In this document: positions 26,023 to 34,338 of the stretch, in pieces
How positions within the stretch are numbered: the stretch's first letter is position 1
Layout: each line of letters opens with the position of its first letter
NCBI GenBank assembly: GCA_024401435.1
Contig: JAKSLB010000026.1
Location: 1-45,211, forward strand
Length of the DNA stretch: 45,211 nt
Source of the DNA: Paludibacteraceae bacterium
Lineage (GTDB): Bacteria > Bacteroidota > Bacteroidia > Bacteroidales > Paludibacteraceae
Direction of reading: 5' to 3'
The notes under the pieces: generated by a model
Database searches by the model: none
What the model was told of the DNA's origin: nothing
Seen by the model: the letters and a program-made list of their open reading frames with translations, nothing else
Program-made: the position numbers and the translations under genes

Positions 26023-26817
26023 TTAAACACTCTTAGAAGATTCACGTTTATATTCACCTTTTGACAAGATTGACTCCAAATCCTCTGGTGTAATATTCAA
26101 TTTCAAATCCCCATACATGGCAACAGATATATTTCCCGTCTCTTCAGAGACAATAACACATAAAGCATCATATTTCTCCGACATTCCCAGAGCCGCACGA
26201 TGTCTTAAACCACATTCCTTAGGGACATTTAAACTATGTGAAACCGGCAAAATACATCCAACACTTATAATCTTTCCATCACCTATAATCATAGCGCCAT
26301 CATGCAATGGAGAGTTTTTAAAGAATATATTTTGGATCAATCGAGTACTTATATTAGCATTAATTGTCTCACCCGTAATCTCAACATTTCGCAAATCATC
26401 ACCTCTACGAAAAACTATTAAAGCACCCACCTTTTGCTTTGAAAGATTTTTACAAGCAATTACTATTTGCATAGCATCCGATTCGATCAAAGAATTTTTT
26501 TTGGAAGAGAAGAATTTGCCGAACAAACGTAAAAACAGGTTATTGTTAGATCCAATCATAGAAAGGAAACGACGTATTTCTTCTTGAAATAATACAATTA
26601 ATGCAATAGCACCCACATTCACAATCTGGTTCATCAAACCACCCATCAACTGCATTCCAAAGACAAAATTGACAACCAACCAACCCAACACAAAAATCAA
26701 AATGCCAAAGAATACTTTAATTGCAGAAGTACCCTTTAACATTTTATATGTCTTGTACAAAAGAATCGCAACAAGAACAATATCAACAATGTCTATAAAT
26801 CGAATTTCGAAACGCAT
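26023..26817 (-). CDS. cdaA: Diadenylate cyclase CdaA
   Basis: A 264-residue membrane enzyme making cyclic di-AMP from two ATP. Three N-terminal transmembrane helices (about 10-28, 34-54, 60-80) precede a DAC domain (about 110-250) with the catalytic motifs LHDGAMII and GLRHRAALG. EEIRRFL right after the last helix is also typical for CdaA. c-di-AMP controls K+ and osmolyte transport and envelope stress in many bacteria. The gene lies 13 bases after folP and just ahead of lolD, a packing that points to one transcript. No CdaR or GlmM gene follows, unlike the Firmicutes arrangement. Confidence 0.94.
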   Translation of the reverse strand: MRFEIRFIDIVDIVLVAILLYKTYKMLKGTSAIKVFFGILIFVLGWLVVNFVFGMQLMGGLMNQIVNVGAIALIVLFQEEIRRFLSMIGSNNNLFLRLFGKFFSSKKNSLIESDAMQIVIACKNLSKQKVGALIVFRRGDDLRNVEITGETINANISTRLIQNIFFKNSPLHDGAMIIGDGKIISVGCILPVSHSLNVPKECGLRHRAALGMSEKYDALCVIVSEETGNISVAMYGDLKLNITPEDLESILSKGEYKRESSKSV

Positions 26818-26830
26818 AAAAAAACTTACA

Positions 26831-27649
26831 TTATATTTTTTTACAAAGAGAAAATAGACGAACTGCCTCTATCGCCTCTTTCACATCATGCACACGCAGA
26901 ATTTTAGCACCTTGTTGCAATGCAATAGTATTTAAAACTGTTGTACCATTCAAAGCATCATTTGGCGTAATATTTAAAGACTGCCAAACCATTCTTTTTC
27001 GAGACAATCCTGCCAAAATAGGCAATTCGAATTGAAGGAGTTCCGACTGACGAGAAAGCAATTCAAAATTTTGCTCCATCGTTTTACCAAACCCATATCC
27101 AGGATCCAGAATTATATCATCTACACCTTTACTTCTCAAAAGAGATATTTTATCTGCAAAGAAACGAAAAATTTCGTTCATAAAGTCACCATTTTGCATT
27201 TTAATCTCTAAAGAATGTGTAAGAACGTATGGAACACGTAAAGAAGAAACAACATCAAGCATCGAATCATCCTTTTCAAAAGCGAATACATCATTAATAA
27301 TAGAGACATTATATTTTTCTACTGCTTCCTTTGCAATAGCACCACGGAAAGTATCAACAGAAAGAATTAAAGATGGATAATAAGACTGAAGTAATTGCAA
27401 AGCAGGGAAAAGACGTTGTTTTTCCTCCAATTCAGAAACGAATTCTGCATTTGGACGCGTAGAACAAGCTCCAACATCAATTATAGAAACACCATTCTTT
27501 ATAAAAAAATCAACTTTTTGCAATAATTGGGAATTAGACGAACAACGAGAAGATTCGTAAAACGAATCGGACGTAACATTTATTATTCCCATTACGAGAG
27601 GTTGATTAGATGTATAAATAGCTGATAATCTTTCGTTTTTGATAGTCAT
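26831..27649 (-). CDS. folP: Dihydropteroate synthase
   Basis: This 272-residue TIM-barrel enzyme joins p-aminobenzoate to the pterin in folate synthesis, the target of sulfonamides. Signature parts: VMGIINVTSDSFYESSR near the start (pterin/pyrophosphate loop), DVGACSTRPNAE, SVDTFRG, SIINDVFAF, DDIILDPGYGFGKTMEQN with the conserved Asp and Lys region, GLSRKRM, and C-terminal RVHDVKEAIEA. Length is standard. It is the first gene of folP-cdaA-lolD. Candidate -7 boxes TATTTTTG lie on the minus strand at 27698-27705 and 27713-27720. Confidence 0.95.
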   Translation of the reverse strand: MTIKNERLSAIYTSNQPLVMGIINVTSDSFYESSRCSSNSQLLQKVDFFIKNGVSIIDVGACSTRPNAEFVSELEEKQRLFPALQLLQSYYPSLILSVDTFRGAIAKEAVEKYNVSIINDVFAFEKDDSMLDVVSSLRVPYVLTHSLEIKMQNGDFMNEIFRFFADKISLLRSKGVDDIILDPGYGFGKTMEQNFELLSRQSELLQFELPILAGLSRKRMVWQSLNITPNDALNGTTVLNTIALQQGAKILRVHDVKEAIEAVRLFSLCKKI

Positions 27650-27696
27650 AACACAACGGATAAAAATGGAAATATTAAAAATAGTAAAAATTTATA

Positions 27697-27737
27697 GCAA
27701 AAATATTTTTTGCAAAAATAGAAAATTTATATCTTTG
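27697..27737. promoter_or_regulatory. Divergent folP/gldJ promoter region
   Basis: The AT-rich gap 27650-27864 holds, on plus, a -7 box TATCTTTG (27730-27737) for the gldJ-like gene, giving a long leader of about 120 bases. On minus it holds two TATTTTTG boxes (27698-27705, 27713-27720) for folP. GCAAAAA (27697-27703) and TTTTTGC (27707-27713) form a dyad with a 3-base centre that overlaps the minus boxes. The sequence is very AT-rich, so some matches may be chance. Confidence 0.45.
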
Positions 27738-27864
27738 TCTCCTGCTTTTAGAACGAAGAAAATTTTATCAAAGAAATTTTTCAAGTTTTGGGCAATATTT
27801 TTTAAGAAACAGAGTTATTGAATTATTTGAAAGTAAAACATTATCTTATTTTATTTATAGTGCT

Positions 27865-29424
27865 ATGAGACACGTAAGTTTATTAAAAATGGCATTGGTG
27901 CTAATGATCGCGGGTATGATGTTGCCATCATGCAAAGAGAAAAAGCTGAAAGACTCAAAAGTATCTAATGTCACCGGTTGGAAATATAACGACAAGGAGA
28001 ACGGTGGTTTTCAAGTTGTTAATGGTTATGAACAAGACACACCTCCAGGAATGACTTTCATTGAAGGTGGTACATTTACACAAGGACGTGTAATCGAGGA
28101 TGTAATAGGCGATTGGAATAATATTCCAAGACGTGTAACAGTTGCCTCATTCTATATGGATCAATGTGAAATTAGTAACGTAAACTGGAGAGAGTATTTA
28201 CACTGGATGTCCAATGTATTCCACAACAATCCAGAATTCGTAGAAAAAGCATATCCAGACACTCTAGTATGGCGTGAAGAGTTAGCATATAACGAGCCAT
28301 ATTTAGATTTCTATTTCTCACACGTAGCTTACAACTGGTATCCAGTAGTAGGTGTAACATGGGAACAATGTGTTGACTTCGCTACATGGCGTACTGACCG
28401 TGTAAACGAAATGAGAATGGCTGAAAAAGGAATTATCCAATATACAGATTTCCAAGCATTGAAAGGAAATACAGATGGTAATGACATCGCTCAAAACCAA
28501 GTATTCAATACTTCTAAGTATTTGATGAAGAGTGATTACAAACCAACTGAAGGAAAAACTCCTATGACCGATGTTTACGGAAACGTAAGAAAGACAAATA
28601 TGTCTGATGGTGTCCTTCTTCCTAAGTATCGTCTCCCAACGGAAGCTGAATGGGAATATGCTGCTTATGGAACAAAAGCAATCGATGGTGAAGAAAATTA
28701 CCAAGAAAAGAAAATCTATCCTTGGTATGGTCACCAAATGCGTAACCCTTCTAAGAAAGTTAAAGGTGAAATGTACGCTAACTACGTTCGTGGACGTGGT
28801 GATATGATGGGTATGGGTGGTAAATTGAATGACCACGCTACTATTACAGCTCCAGTTGATGCATTCTGGCCAAATGAGTTCGGTTTGTATTGTATGGCAG
28901 GTAACGTAAACGAATGGGTATTGGATGTATATCGTGTATTATCTAGTGATGATGTTCAAGAATACAATCCATTCCGTGGTAACGAATACAAAGTTGCTAT
29001 CAAAGAAGAACAAACTGTAGACGGACAAAACGTTAAAGTTCCTGTTATTGATAGTTTAGGTCGTGTAAAATTCGACTATCCTGTATCTAAAGAAGATTCT
29101 TTGGAAACATACATCAAAATGGATGTTCGTAACTTCCGTGATGGTGATGCAGGAAGTGCTTTGAACAGAAACGAATGGACTGCTGTTGTAGATCCAGACA
29201 TCGCTACCAAAAAATTGTATGATCCTGATACTGATAAAGAAGGTATGTTAACTTCTAAGGTTTCTAATACATCACGTGTTTACAAAGGTGGCGGTTGGAA
29301 AGACCGTGCATACTGGTTGAACCCAGGTCAAAGAAGATACTTGGAACAAACAGAATGTAGAAGTGATATCGGATTCCGCTGCGCTATGAGCAAGGTAGGT
29401 GCAGAAGATGGTGATGTAAGATAA
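27865..29424 (+). CDS. gldJ: GldJ-like lipoprotein of the type IX secretion/gliding machinery
   Basis: The 519-residue product has a lipobox LPSC and a sulfatase-modifying-factor (SUMF1/FGE-like) fold: GMTFIEGGTFTQG, FYMDQCEISNVNW, YRLPTEAEWEYAAYG, GNVNEWVLDVYR and the closing GFRCAMSK. The opening VTGWKYNDKENGGF and the DWNNIPRRVTV, PDTLVWREELAYNEPY and YPVVGVTWEQ segments fit GldJ rather than GldK. In Flavobacterium GldJ is an outer-membrane lipoprotein that stabilises GldK and is needed for gliding and T9SS function; it has no known enzymatic role. The following gene is murF, a neighbourhood I recall for gldJ elsewhere. The cellulase at 42101 carries a T9SS signal, which agrees. Confidence 0.8.
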   Translation: MRHVSLLKMALVLMIAGMMLPSCKEKKLKDSKVSNVTGWKYNDKENGGFQVVNGYEQDTPPGMTFIEGGTFTQGRVIEDVIGDWNNIPRRVTVASFYMDQCEISNVNWREYLHWMSNVFHNNPEFVEKAYPDTLVWREELAYNEPYLDFYFSHVAYNWYPVVGVTWEQCVDFATWRTDRVNEMRMAEKGIIQYTDFQALKGNTDGNDIAQNQVFNTSKYLMKSDYKPTEGKTPMTDVYGNVRKTNMSDGVLLPKYRLPTEAEWEYAAYGTKAIDGEENYQEKKIYPWYGHQMRNPSKKVKGEMYANYVRGRGDMMGMGGKLNDHATITAPVDAFWPNEFGLYCMAGNVNEWVLDVYRVLSSDDVQEYNPFRGNEYKVAIKEEQTVDGQNVKVPVIDSLGRVKFDYPVSKEDSLETYIKMDVRNFRDGDAGSALNRNEWTAVVDPDIATKKLYDPDTDKEGMLTSKVSNTSRVYKGGGWKDRAYWLNPGQRRYLEQTECRSDIGFRCAMSKVGAEDGDVR

Positions 29425-29445
29425 TGTAATTTCAATAAATAGAAG

Positions 29446-29475
29446 AAAAGCCCCTCAAAAAGGGGCTTTTTCTTT
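29446..29475 (+). terminator. Rho-independent terminator after gldJ
   Basis: AAAAGCCCCT (29446-29455) pairs with AGGGGCTTTT (29461-29470) around CAAAA, followed by TCTTT. It separates gldJ from murF. Confidence 0.92.
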
Positions 29476-29576
29476 GATAAGAATATTTACACAACTATAT
29501 TTAGATTTCTATTTCTTCTCCGTTTGAAATCAAGTTATAGAAATCGTCTTTATCTTTCAATTTTTATACTCCTATT

Positions 29577-30851
29577 ATGGATATTAACCAAATATATAAT
29601 CTATTTCTCCTTCACCCTACTATCACAACCGATAGTCGTAATTGTCCAGAAGGTGCCATATTCTTTGCCCTTAAAGGTGCTAATTTTAACGGTAACAAGT
29701 TCGCTAAAGAAACAATAGAAAAAGGTTGCTCATATGCTTTCGTCGACGAAGCAGAATATGCAGACGAAAAACAAATCTTCTATGTTCCTAATTGCTTAAC
29801 AACCCTTCAACAATTAGCCACAAAACATAGAATGAGCCTAAACACTCCCATCATAGGAGTCACTGGTACAAATGGGAAAACTACTACGAAAGAACTTATC
29901 GCAAGTGTCCTTAAACAGAAATATAACATATTATATACACAAGGAAATCTAAATAATCATATTGGCGTACCAACAACACTACTCCAATTAAAAAAAGAGC
30001 ATGAAATTGCAATTATTGAGATGGGTGCTAATCATCCTGGTGAAATTAAAACCCTTGTAAATATTGCCCGTCCTAACTATGGTATCATCACAAATGTCGG
30101 AAAAGCTCACATAGAAGGTTTTGGATCTTTCGAAGGTGTCATCAACACCAAATGTGAACTCTATGACTTCTTAAAAGATAATAATGGTCAAGCTTTTGTG
30201 AATCACGGGAACGAAATCCTCACTGGAAAAGCTACTGAAAAGAATATTTCCACTATCCCTTATGGTAAAGGATCAAATATTGATGCGGAAATATTATCTT
30301 CCGACCCTTTCTTAGCTATTCAATGGAAAGATTATAAAATTCAAACACAACTCATAGGTCGATACAATTTTGAAAATATTGTCGCTGCCATTGCAATTGG
30401 AAAACAATTTCAAGTTGCTGACGAACAAATCGTCAAAGCTATTGAAAACTATACACCCACCAACAACCGTTCTCAGTTCAAGAAAACAGAACAGAATGAA
30501 CTTATTATTGACGCCTACAATGCAAATCCAACAAGCATGAACGCCTCTTTAGATAACTTCATTCTCATTCAGAAATCCGACAAAGCAGTAATCCTTGGTG
30601 ACATGAAAGAACTCGGCGTCGTGAGCGAAACAGAGCATCAAAAGGTGGCTGACAAACTCGAAAATTCTTCTATTAATGAAATCCTACTTATAGGTCCAAA
30701 TTTTGCTAAAACAAATTGTCCAAAGGCAAAAAAATTCAACGACGTTGTCGCCTTAAACCAATATCTTAGCAACTCTCCTATCAAAGGAAAACTCATTTTA
30801 GTAAAAGGATCCAATAGTATGAAACTTATCGAATGCGTTAACCTATTATAA
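29577..30851 (+). CDS. murF: UDP-MurNAc-tripeptide-D-alanyl-D-alanine ligase MurF
   Basis: This 424-residue cytoplasmic ATP-dependent ligase adds D-Ala-D-Ala to the peptidoglycan precursor. The N-terminal domain shows TDSRNCPEGAIFFALKG; the central ATPase domain has the P-loop GVTGTNGKTTTKE, NLNNHIGVP and EMGANHPGEI; the C-terminal domain has DAYNANPTSM and ILGDMKELG. Length is slightly below the usual 430-460. No consensus promoter was found in the 29476-29576 gap beyond a weak TATCTTTC. The next gene begins one base after its stop, giving a tight murF-CCG protein-LTA-synthase-like transcript. Confidence 0.95.
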   Translation: MDINQIYNLFLLHPTITTDSRNCPEGAIFFALKGANFNGNKFAKETIEKGCSYAFVDEAEYADEKQIFYVPNCLTTLQQLATKHRMSLNTPIIGVTGTNGKTTTKELIASVLKQKYNILYTQGNLNNHIGVPTTLLQLKKEHEIAIIEMGANHPGEIKTLVNIARPNYGIITNVGKAHIEGFGSFEGVINTKCELYDFLKDNNGQAFVNHGNEILTGKATEKNISTIPYGKGSNIDAEILSSDPFLAIQWKDYKIQTQLIGRYNFENIVAAIAIGKQFQVADEQIVKAIENYTPTNNRSQFKKTEQNELIIDAYNANPTSMNASLDNFILIQKSDKAVILGDMKELGVVSETEHQKVADKLENSSINEILLIGPNFAKTNCPKAKKFNDVVALNQYLSNSPIKGKLILVKGSNSMKLIECVNLL

Positions 30852-30852
30852 T

Positions 30853-31296
30853 ATGAGAACACTAATCTTACTGATTATTTTCCTTCTTATACTATTCTCG
30901 TATCTGTTCTATATTAATAAAAGGAAAAAGAAAATAACGGAAGAGGCCCAAAGAGAAAAAATAATCAACAATCCCAATATTAGTGAGGAACGTAAACGCG
31001 CTATTGAAAGCGGAGAATGTTGCGGGCAGCATGAGGTATGCGAACGTGACACACTCATTAACACGCGTATTCAAGCTGAATATTATGATGATGAAGAGTT
31101 AGATCAATTCAAAGGTCGCGAACCAGAATCCTATACAACAGAAGAAATAAAGCTTTTTGAAAACGTATTCTATACCCTAAAAGAATATGACATCAGCGGA
31201 TGGTTAAAAAGTTTACAAATCAGAGAAATAAACGTGCCAGAAAACATTAAAGAAGAGGCTTTATTTATCGTACAAGAAAGACGCTTTAACAAATGA
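30853..31296 (+). CDS. Conserved small membrane protein with CCG motif
   Basis: The product is 147 residues: one N-terminal transmembrane helix (about 3-21), a basic stretch KRKKK, then a soluble domain beginning with GECCGQHEVCERD (three Cys that could bind metal), followed by EYYDDEELDQFKG and a C-terminal helical part with LQIREINVP. Close relatives after murF in Bacteroidales are, as I recall, sometimes labelled 'phospholipase', but I see no phospholipase motif. Function unknown. It overlaps the start of the following gene by 4 bases, which implies translational coupling. Confidence 0.75.
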   Translation: MRTLILLIIFLLILFSYLFYINKRKKKITEEAQREKIINNPNISEERKRAIESGECCGQHEVCERDTLINTRIQAEYYDDEELDQFKGREPESYTTEEIKLFENVFYTLKEYDISGWLKSLQIREINVPENIKEEALFIVQERRFNK

Positions 31297-33104
31297 AAGA
31301 AAGACTAAAATTCGTCGGACTCTATTTTTTTTACTGGTTAGTCGTTTTTATTCTACAAAAACCGATTTTCCTGCTATTCCAATTTTCAGAAAGCAAGAAA
31401 CATGGCTTTTCAGATTGGATAGGCACAATCACGCACGGGTTTTGTATGGACATCTCTGCGACTGGATATTGTACCTTATTTCCTCTCTTATTACTTTTAA
31501 TCTCATGTTTTACCTCATCTAATCTATGGGTAAAAAAAATTACCAAAGGATATACATATCTCTTAATTAGTATTCTATCACTCCTTTTTGTGGCAGACCT
31601 TTTCCTTTACAAATATTGGGGATTTCGAATTGACACCACCCCACTTTTTTATTTAAAAACGCCCAAAGACGCAATGGCAAGTGGAACATGGGGTGAATAT
31701 ATATCTTCCCTTATCACCCTTACTATTTACATCCTCTTATTATTAAAACTTTTCAAAATCTTTTGGACTAAAACAAAAGATTTCCCATCTCATTCATACC
31801 TTACCATTGCACCATTATTATTACTTTTTGGGTTGCTTTTCCTTGGCATTCGTGGAGGAATCGGCGTTTCAACGATGAATGCAGGATATGTCTATTTCAG
31901 CGAATCTACCTTCCTTAATCATGCAGCTATCAATCCAACATGGAACTTTCTCAACTCTTGTACAAAAAGCAATGACTTTGACAAGCAATATCGATTTATG
32001 GATGATGCCGATGCAACAAAACTTGTCAATCAGTTGAACACCCCACAAGATTCAACCTACAACCACCTATCTCTTCTGAAAACAAACAAACCGAATATTA
32101 TTCTTATCATTATGGAAGGTATTGGTTCCAATATGATTGAAACACTTGGTGGTAAGCAAGGTGTGGCTCCCAATCTTTGTAAATACACCCAAGAAGGTAT
32201 CTGCTTCACCAACTTTTTTGCTAGCAGTTTCAGAACAGATAGAGGTTTAGTTGCCATTTTAAGTGGATACCCTGCCCAACCCACGAACTCCCTTATGAAG
32301 TTTCCAAACAAAACGCAAAAATTACCTATTTTGACACAAGATTTACGTGCTAACGGATATAATACAGCTTTCTACTATGGAGGCGACGATAACTTCACCA
32401 ACCTACACTCCTATTTAGTCACAGCTGGTTACCAGACAATCGTGAACGAACACGATTTCAAAGGAAAAGAAATGTCCACCAAATGGGGTGCATACGACCA
32501 TATTCTATTCCAACGCGTAAAAGAAGATTTACGACACATAGAAGAACCGTTCTTCAAAACAATTCTGACACTTAATAGTCACGAACCATTCGATGTGCCT
32601 TCTCATGTATTGGACGAGCCATATCCCAACTCTGTTCACTATACAGATAGTTGCATTGGTAATTTCATAGAAGATTATAAGAAATTAGACATTTGGGAAA
32701 ATTCACTCATCATCATTCTTCCTGACCACGCATTCAGATATCCTTTAGACTTAGACAATGCTACACCATGGAGATACAGAATTCCTATGATTTGGTTGGG
32801 TGGCGCGATAGATTCCACTCAAACAATCAACAAAACATGTGGACAAGTTGACTTGGCTTCCACTTTATTAAACCAACTAAACATTTCTTCTAAACGATTT
32901 ACCTTTAGTCATGATATCATGAGCAGTAATCATCCTGAATATGCCTTCTACTCTTTCATAGATGGATTTGGATTAATTACAAAGCAAGATACAGCTTTAT
33001 ATGATTATGGAGGCAGAAGAACTATACGCACAAACAACGAAGAAACCATAGAAAAAGGGAAAGCCTATTTACAGAAGCTTTACGATGATATAGCAATCCG
33101 CTAA
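31293..33104 (+). CDS. LTA-synthase-like membrane phosphoethanolamine/glycerol transferase or sulfatase-fold enzyme
   Basis: A 603-residue protein with about five N-terminal transmembrane helices (to about residue 195) and an extracytoplasmic alkaline-phosphatase/sulfatase-type domain. The metal site can be followed: IIMEGIGSN (metal Glu), SFRTDRG (nucleophile Thr), KWGAYDH and LPDHAFR (Asp and His), with LNSHEPFD in between. The family includes LtaS in Gram-positives; Bacteroidota have no lipoteichoic acid, so it more likely moves a phosphoglycerol or phosphoethanolamine group onto a lipid, glycan or lipid A in the periplasm. It overlaps the CCG protein gene by 4 bases. Substrate unknown. 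Confidence 0.85.
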   Translation: MKERLKFVGLYFFYWLVVFILQKPIFLLFQFSESKKHGFSDWIGTITHGFCMDISATGYCTLFPLLLLLISCFTSSNLWVKKITKGYTYLLISILSLLFVADLFLYKYWGFRIDTTPLFYLKTPKDAMASGTWGEYISSLITLTIYILLLLKLFKIFWTKTKDFPSHSYLTIAPLLLLFGLLFLGIRGGIGVSTMNAGYVYFSESTFLNHAAINPTWNFLNSCTKSNDFDKQYRFMDDADATKLVNQLNTPQDSTYNHLSLLKTNKPNIILIIMEGIGSNMIETLGGKQGVAPNLCKYTQEGICFTNFFASSFRTDRGLVAILSGYPAQPTNSLMKFPNKTQKLPILTQDLRANGYNTAFYYGGDDNFTNLHSYLVTAGYQTIVNEHDFKGKEMSTKWGAYDHILFQRVKEDLRHIEEPFFKTILTLNSHEPFDVPSHVLDEPYPNSVHYTDSCIGNFIEDYKKLDIWENSLIIILPDHAFRYPLDLDNATPWRYRIPMIWLGGAIDSTQTINKTCGQVDLASTLLNQLNISSKRFTFSHDIMSSNHPEYAFYSFIDGFGLITKQDTALYDYGGRRTIRTNNEETIEKGKAYLQKLYDDIAIR

Positions 33105-33212
33105 AACGGCAAGCATCTCAACACAAATCACATGAGTTTATAGTTATTCACCAGGCTGGGAATATAAAATCTTCACAAGACTCATATAAATTCAAAAATT
33201 TCATAATATGGC

Positions 33213-33241
33213 AAAAAAAAAGTCCCATATGATGGGACTTT
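33213..33241 (-). terminator. Rho-independent terminator of rpsT
   Basis: On minus, AAAGTCCCAT and ATGGGACTTT form a 10-bp stem with a 3-base loop (33219-33241), followed by a run of Ts (plus-strand As at 33213-33221). It could also slow transcription from the opposing gene. Confidence 0.9.
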
Positions 33242-33262
33242 CTATTCGATATTATAAATTAA

Positions 33263-33514
33263 TTAAAGTTTGTTAATCATCTTAGCCAACTTTGACTTCA
33301 AATTAGAAGCCTTGTTTTTGTGAATAACATGTGTCTTAACCAATTTATCTAACATAGAAGATACTTTTGGATATGCCTCTTCAGCAGCTTTCTTATCGCT
33401 TGTTGCACGTAAATCGCGAACTGCATTACGAGCAGTCTTGGCATAATATCTATTTTGCAATCTTCTCTTCTCAGTTTGTCTGATTCTCTTGATTGATGAT
33501 TTGTGATTTGCCAT
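33263..33514 (-). CDS. rpsT: 30S ribosomal protein S20
   Basis: An 83-residue, strongly basic, all-helical protein that binds 16S rRNA early in small-subunit assembly. It starts [21 protein letters not shown], the hallmark of S20, with KAARNAVR-type sequence ([11 protein letters not shown]) and the C-terminal [19 protein letters not shown]. Length is normal. The tRNA-Glu gene lies 35 bases upstream on the same strand and both are probably transcribed from the promoter at 33667-33697. Confidence 0.97.
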   Translation of the reverse strand: MANHKSSIKRIRQTEKRRLQNRYYAKTARNAVRDLRATSDKKAAEEAYPKVSSMLDKLVKTHVIHKNKASNLKSKLAKMINKL

Positions 33515-33549
33515 CTCTTTACTTTATTTCTTTATTATTTTTTTATTAG

Positions 33550-33621
33550 TAGCCTCTAGGGGAGTCGAACCCCTCTTTAGAGAATGAAAATCTCTCGTCC
33601 TAGCCGATAGACGAAGAGGCC
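33550..33621 (-). tRNA. tRNA-Glu (anticodon TTC)
   Basis: On minus the 72 bases fold as a cloverleaf: acceptor GGCCTCT with AGAGGCT, D arm GTCT..GGAC, anticodon stem AGAGA/TCTCT with loop TTTTCAT (anticodon TTC), and T arm AGGGG-TTCGACT-CCCCT. The discriminator is A at 33550. No CCA is encoded (CTA follows). The first acceptor pair is G-U (G1:U72), all others are Watson-Crick. Confidence 0.95.
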
Positions 33622-33666
33622 AGCCTTTTTATTGCATTAATCAACTTTCGTTTCTCAAATGCGGTG

Positions 33667-33697
33667 CAAAGGTAGTGTAAAATTTCACACCACCAAA
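33667..33697 (-). promoter_or_regulatory. Promoter of the tRNA-Glu/rpsT unit
   Basis: On minus: -33 TTTG (33694-33697), 19-base spacer, -7 TACCTTTG (33667-33674), an ideal Bacteroidota promoter. The spacer holds an imperfect 16-bp palindrome, GTGTAAAATTTCACAC on plus (33675-33690; 14 of 16 positions symmetric). The start would be about 40 bases upstream of the mature tRNA. Confidence 0.72.
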
Positions 33698-33703
33698 ATT
33701 TTT

Positions 33704-34312
33704 CTACACTTTTTTACTTTGTTCACGTGATTTTTCTCCCAGATACCCTCCGTGATGGCGTTTTGCATACTCCTCATTCGTAAATCCGATTTTTTTCATT
33801 GTTCCAACCACAAGGATATCACCTATCACCGTCATAATTGTTGTGGAAGTTGTAGGAGTCAAACCCAATGCACACACTTCTTTTGGATTTCCTGTATACA
33901 ATAAAGCATCAGCTTCAACAGCCAACAAACTATCGGCATTCCCTGTAATAACAATAAACTGGATATCTGGATACAATCCACGAGTCAACGAAACCAATTC
34001 CACGATTTCTCTTGTTTTACCCGAATTTGAAATCAGCAACATAATATCATTCGGCTGAATCAAACCCAAGTCACCATGTTGTGCTTCACTAGGATGCAAG
34101 AAAACAGCCGGTGTACCAGTCGAACTAAACGTTGTAGCGATATTCAAAGCAATTTGACCAGCCTTGCCCATTCCACTAGTCACCAACTTTCCTTTTTTCT
34201 CGTGCACATGTTCCACAATCAAACCAATTGCTTTTTCAAACTGATCGGTTACTGGAATGTTCAAAACAGCTTCTGCTTCGTACTTTAATATATCTTGAAT
34301 CTCTTGGTTCAT
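33704..34312 (-). CDS. kdsD: D-arabinose-5-phosphate isomerase, single SIS domain
   Basis: The enzyme converts ribulose 5-phosphate to arabinose 5-phosphate, the first step to Kdo for lipopolysaccharide. The SIS fold shows LVTSGMGKAGQIALNIATTFSSTGTPAVFLHPSEA-type sequence, HGDLGLI, LISNSGKTREIV and VCALGLTPTTSTTIM, matching KpsF/GutQ/KdsD. Classical enzymes are about 320 residues with two C-terminal CBS domains; here the protein ends about 20 residues after the SIS domain (202 residues), and no CBS frame follows. The frame is open from a TTG at 34333, but the -7 box at 34339-34346 puts the transcript start there, so the ATG at 34312 is chosen. A general SIS sugar isomerase cannot be excluded. 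Confidence 0.85.
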   Translation of the reverse strand: MNQEIQDILKYEAEAVLNIPVTDQFEKAIGLIVEHVHEKKGKLVTSGMGKAGQIALNIATTFSSTGTPAVFLHPSEAQHGDLGLIQPNDIMLLISNSGKTREIVELVSLTRGLYPDIQFIVITGNADSLLAVEADALLYTGNPKEVCALGLTPTTSTTIMTVIGDILVVGTMKKIGFTNEEYAKRHHGGYLGEKSREQSKKV

Positions 34313-34338
34313 ATTCACATCATTAATAAACAACCTTG

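Noticed and set aside
26117-26587. 156-codon open frame on plus opposite cdaA
   Set aside because: Antisense to a gene with clear catalytic motifs; the translation shows no recognisable fold or signal.
28318-28836. 172-codon open frame on minus inside gldJ
   Set aside because: It lies wholly antisense to a well-supported gene, has a His/Ser-rich low-complexity translation and no promoter or family motif.
33125-33200. ATGAGT...ACTCAT inverted pair after the LTA-synthase-like gene
   Set aside because: Arms of 6 bases with a gap of more than 50 are likely by chance.
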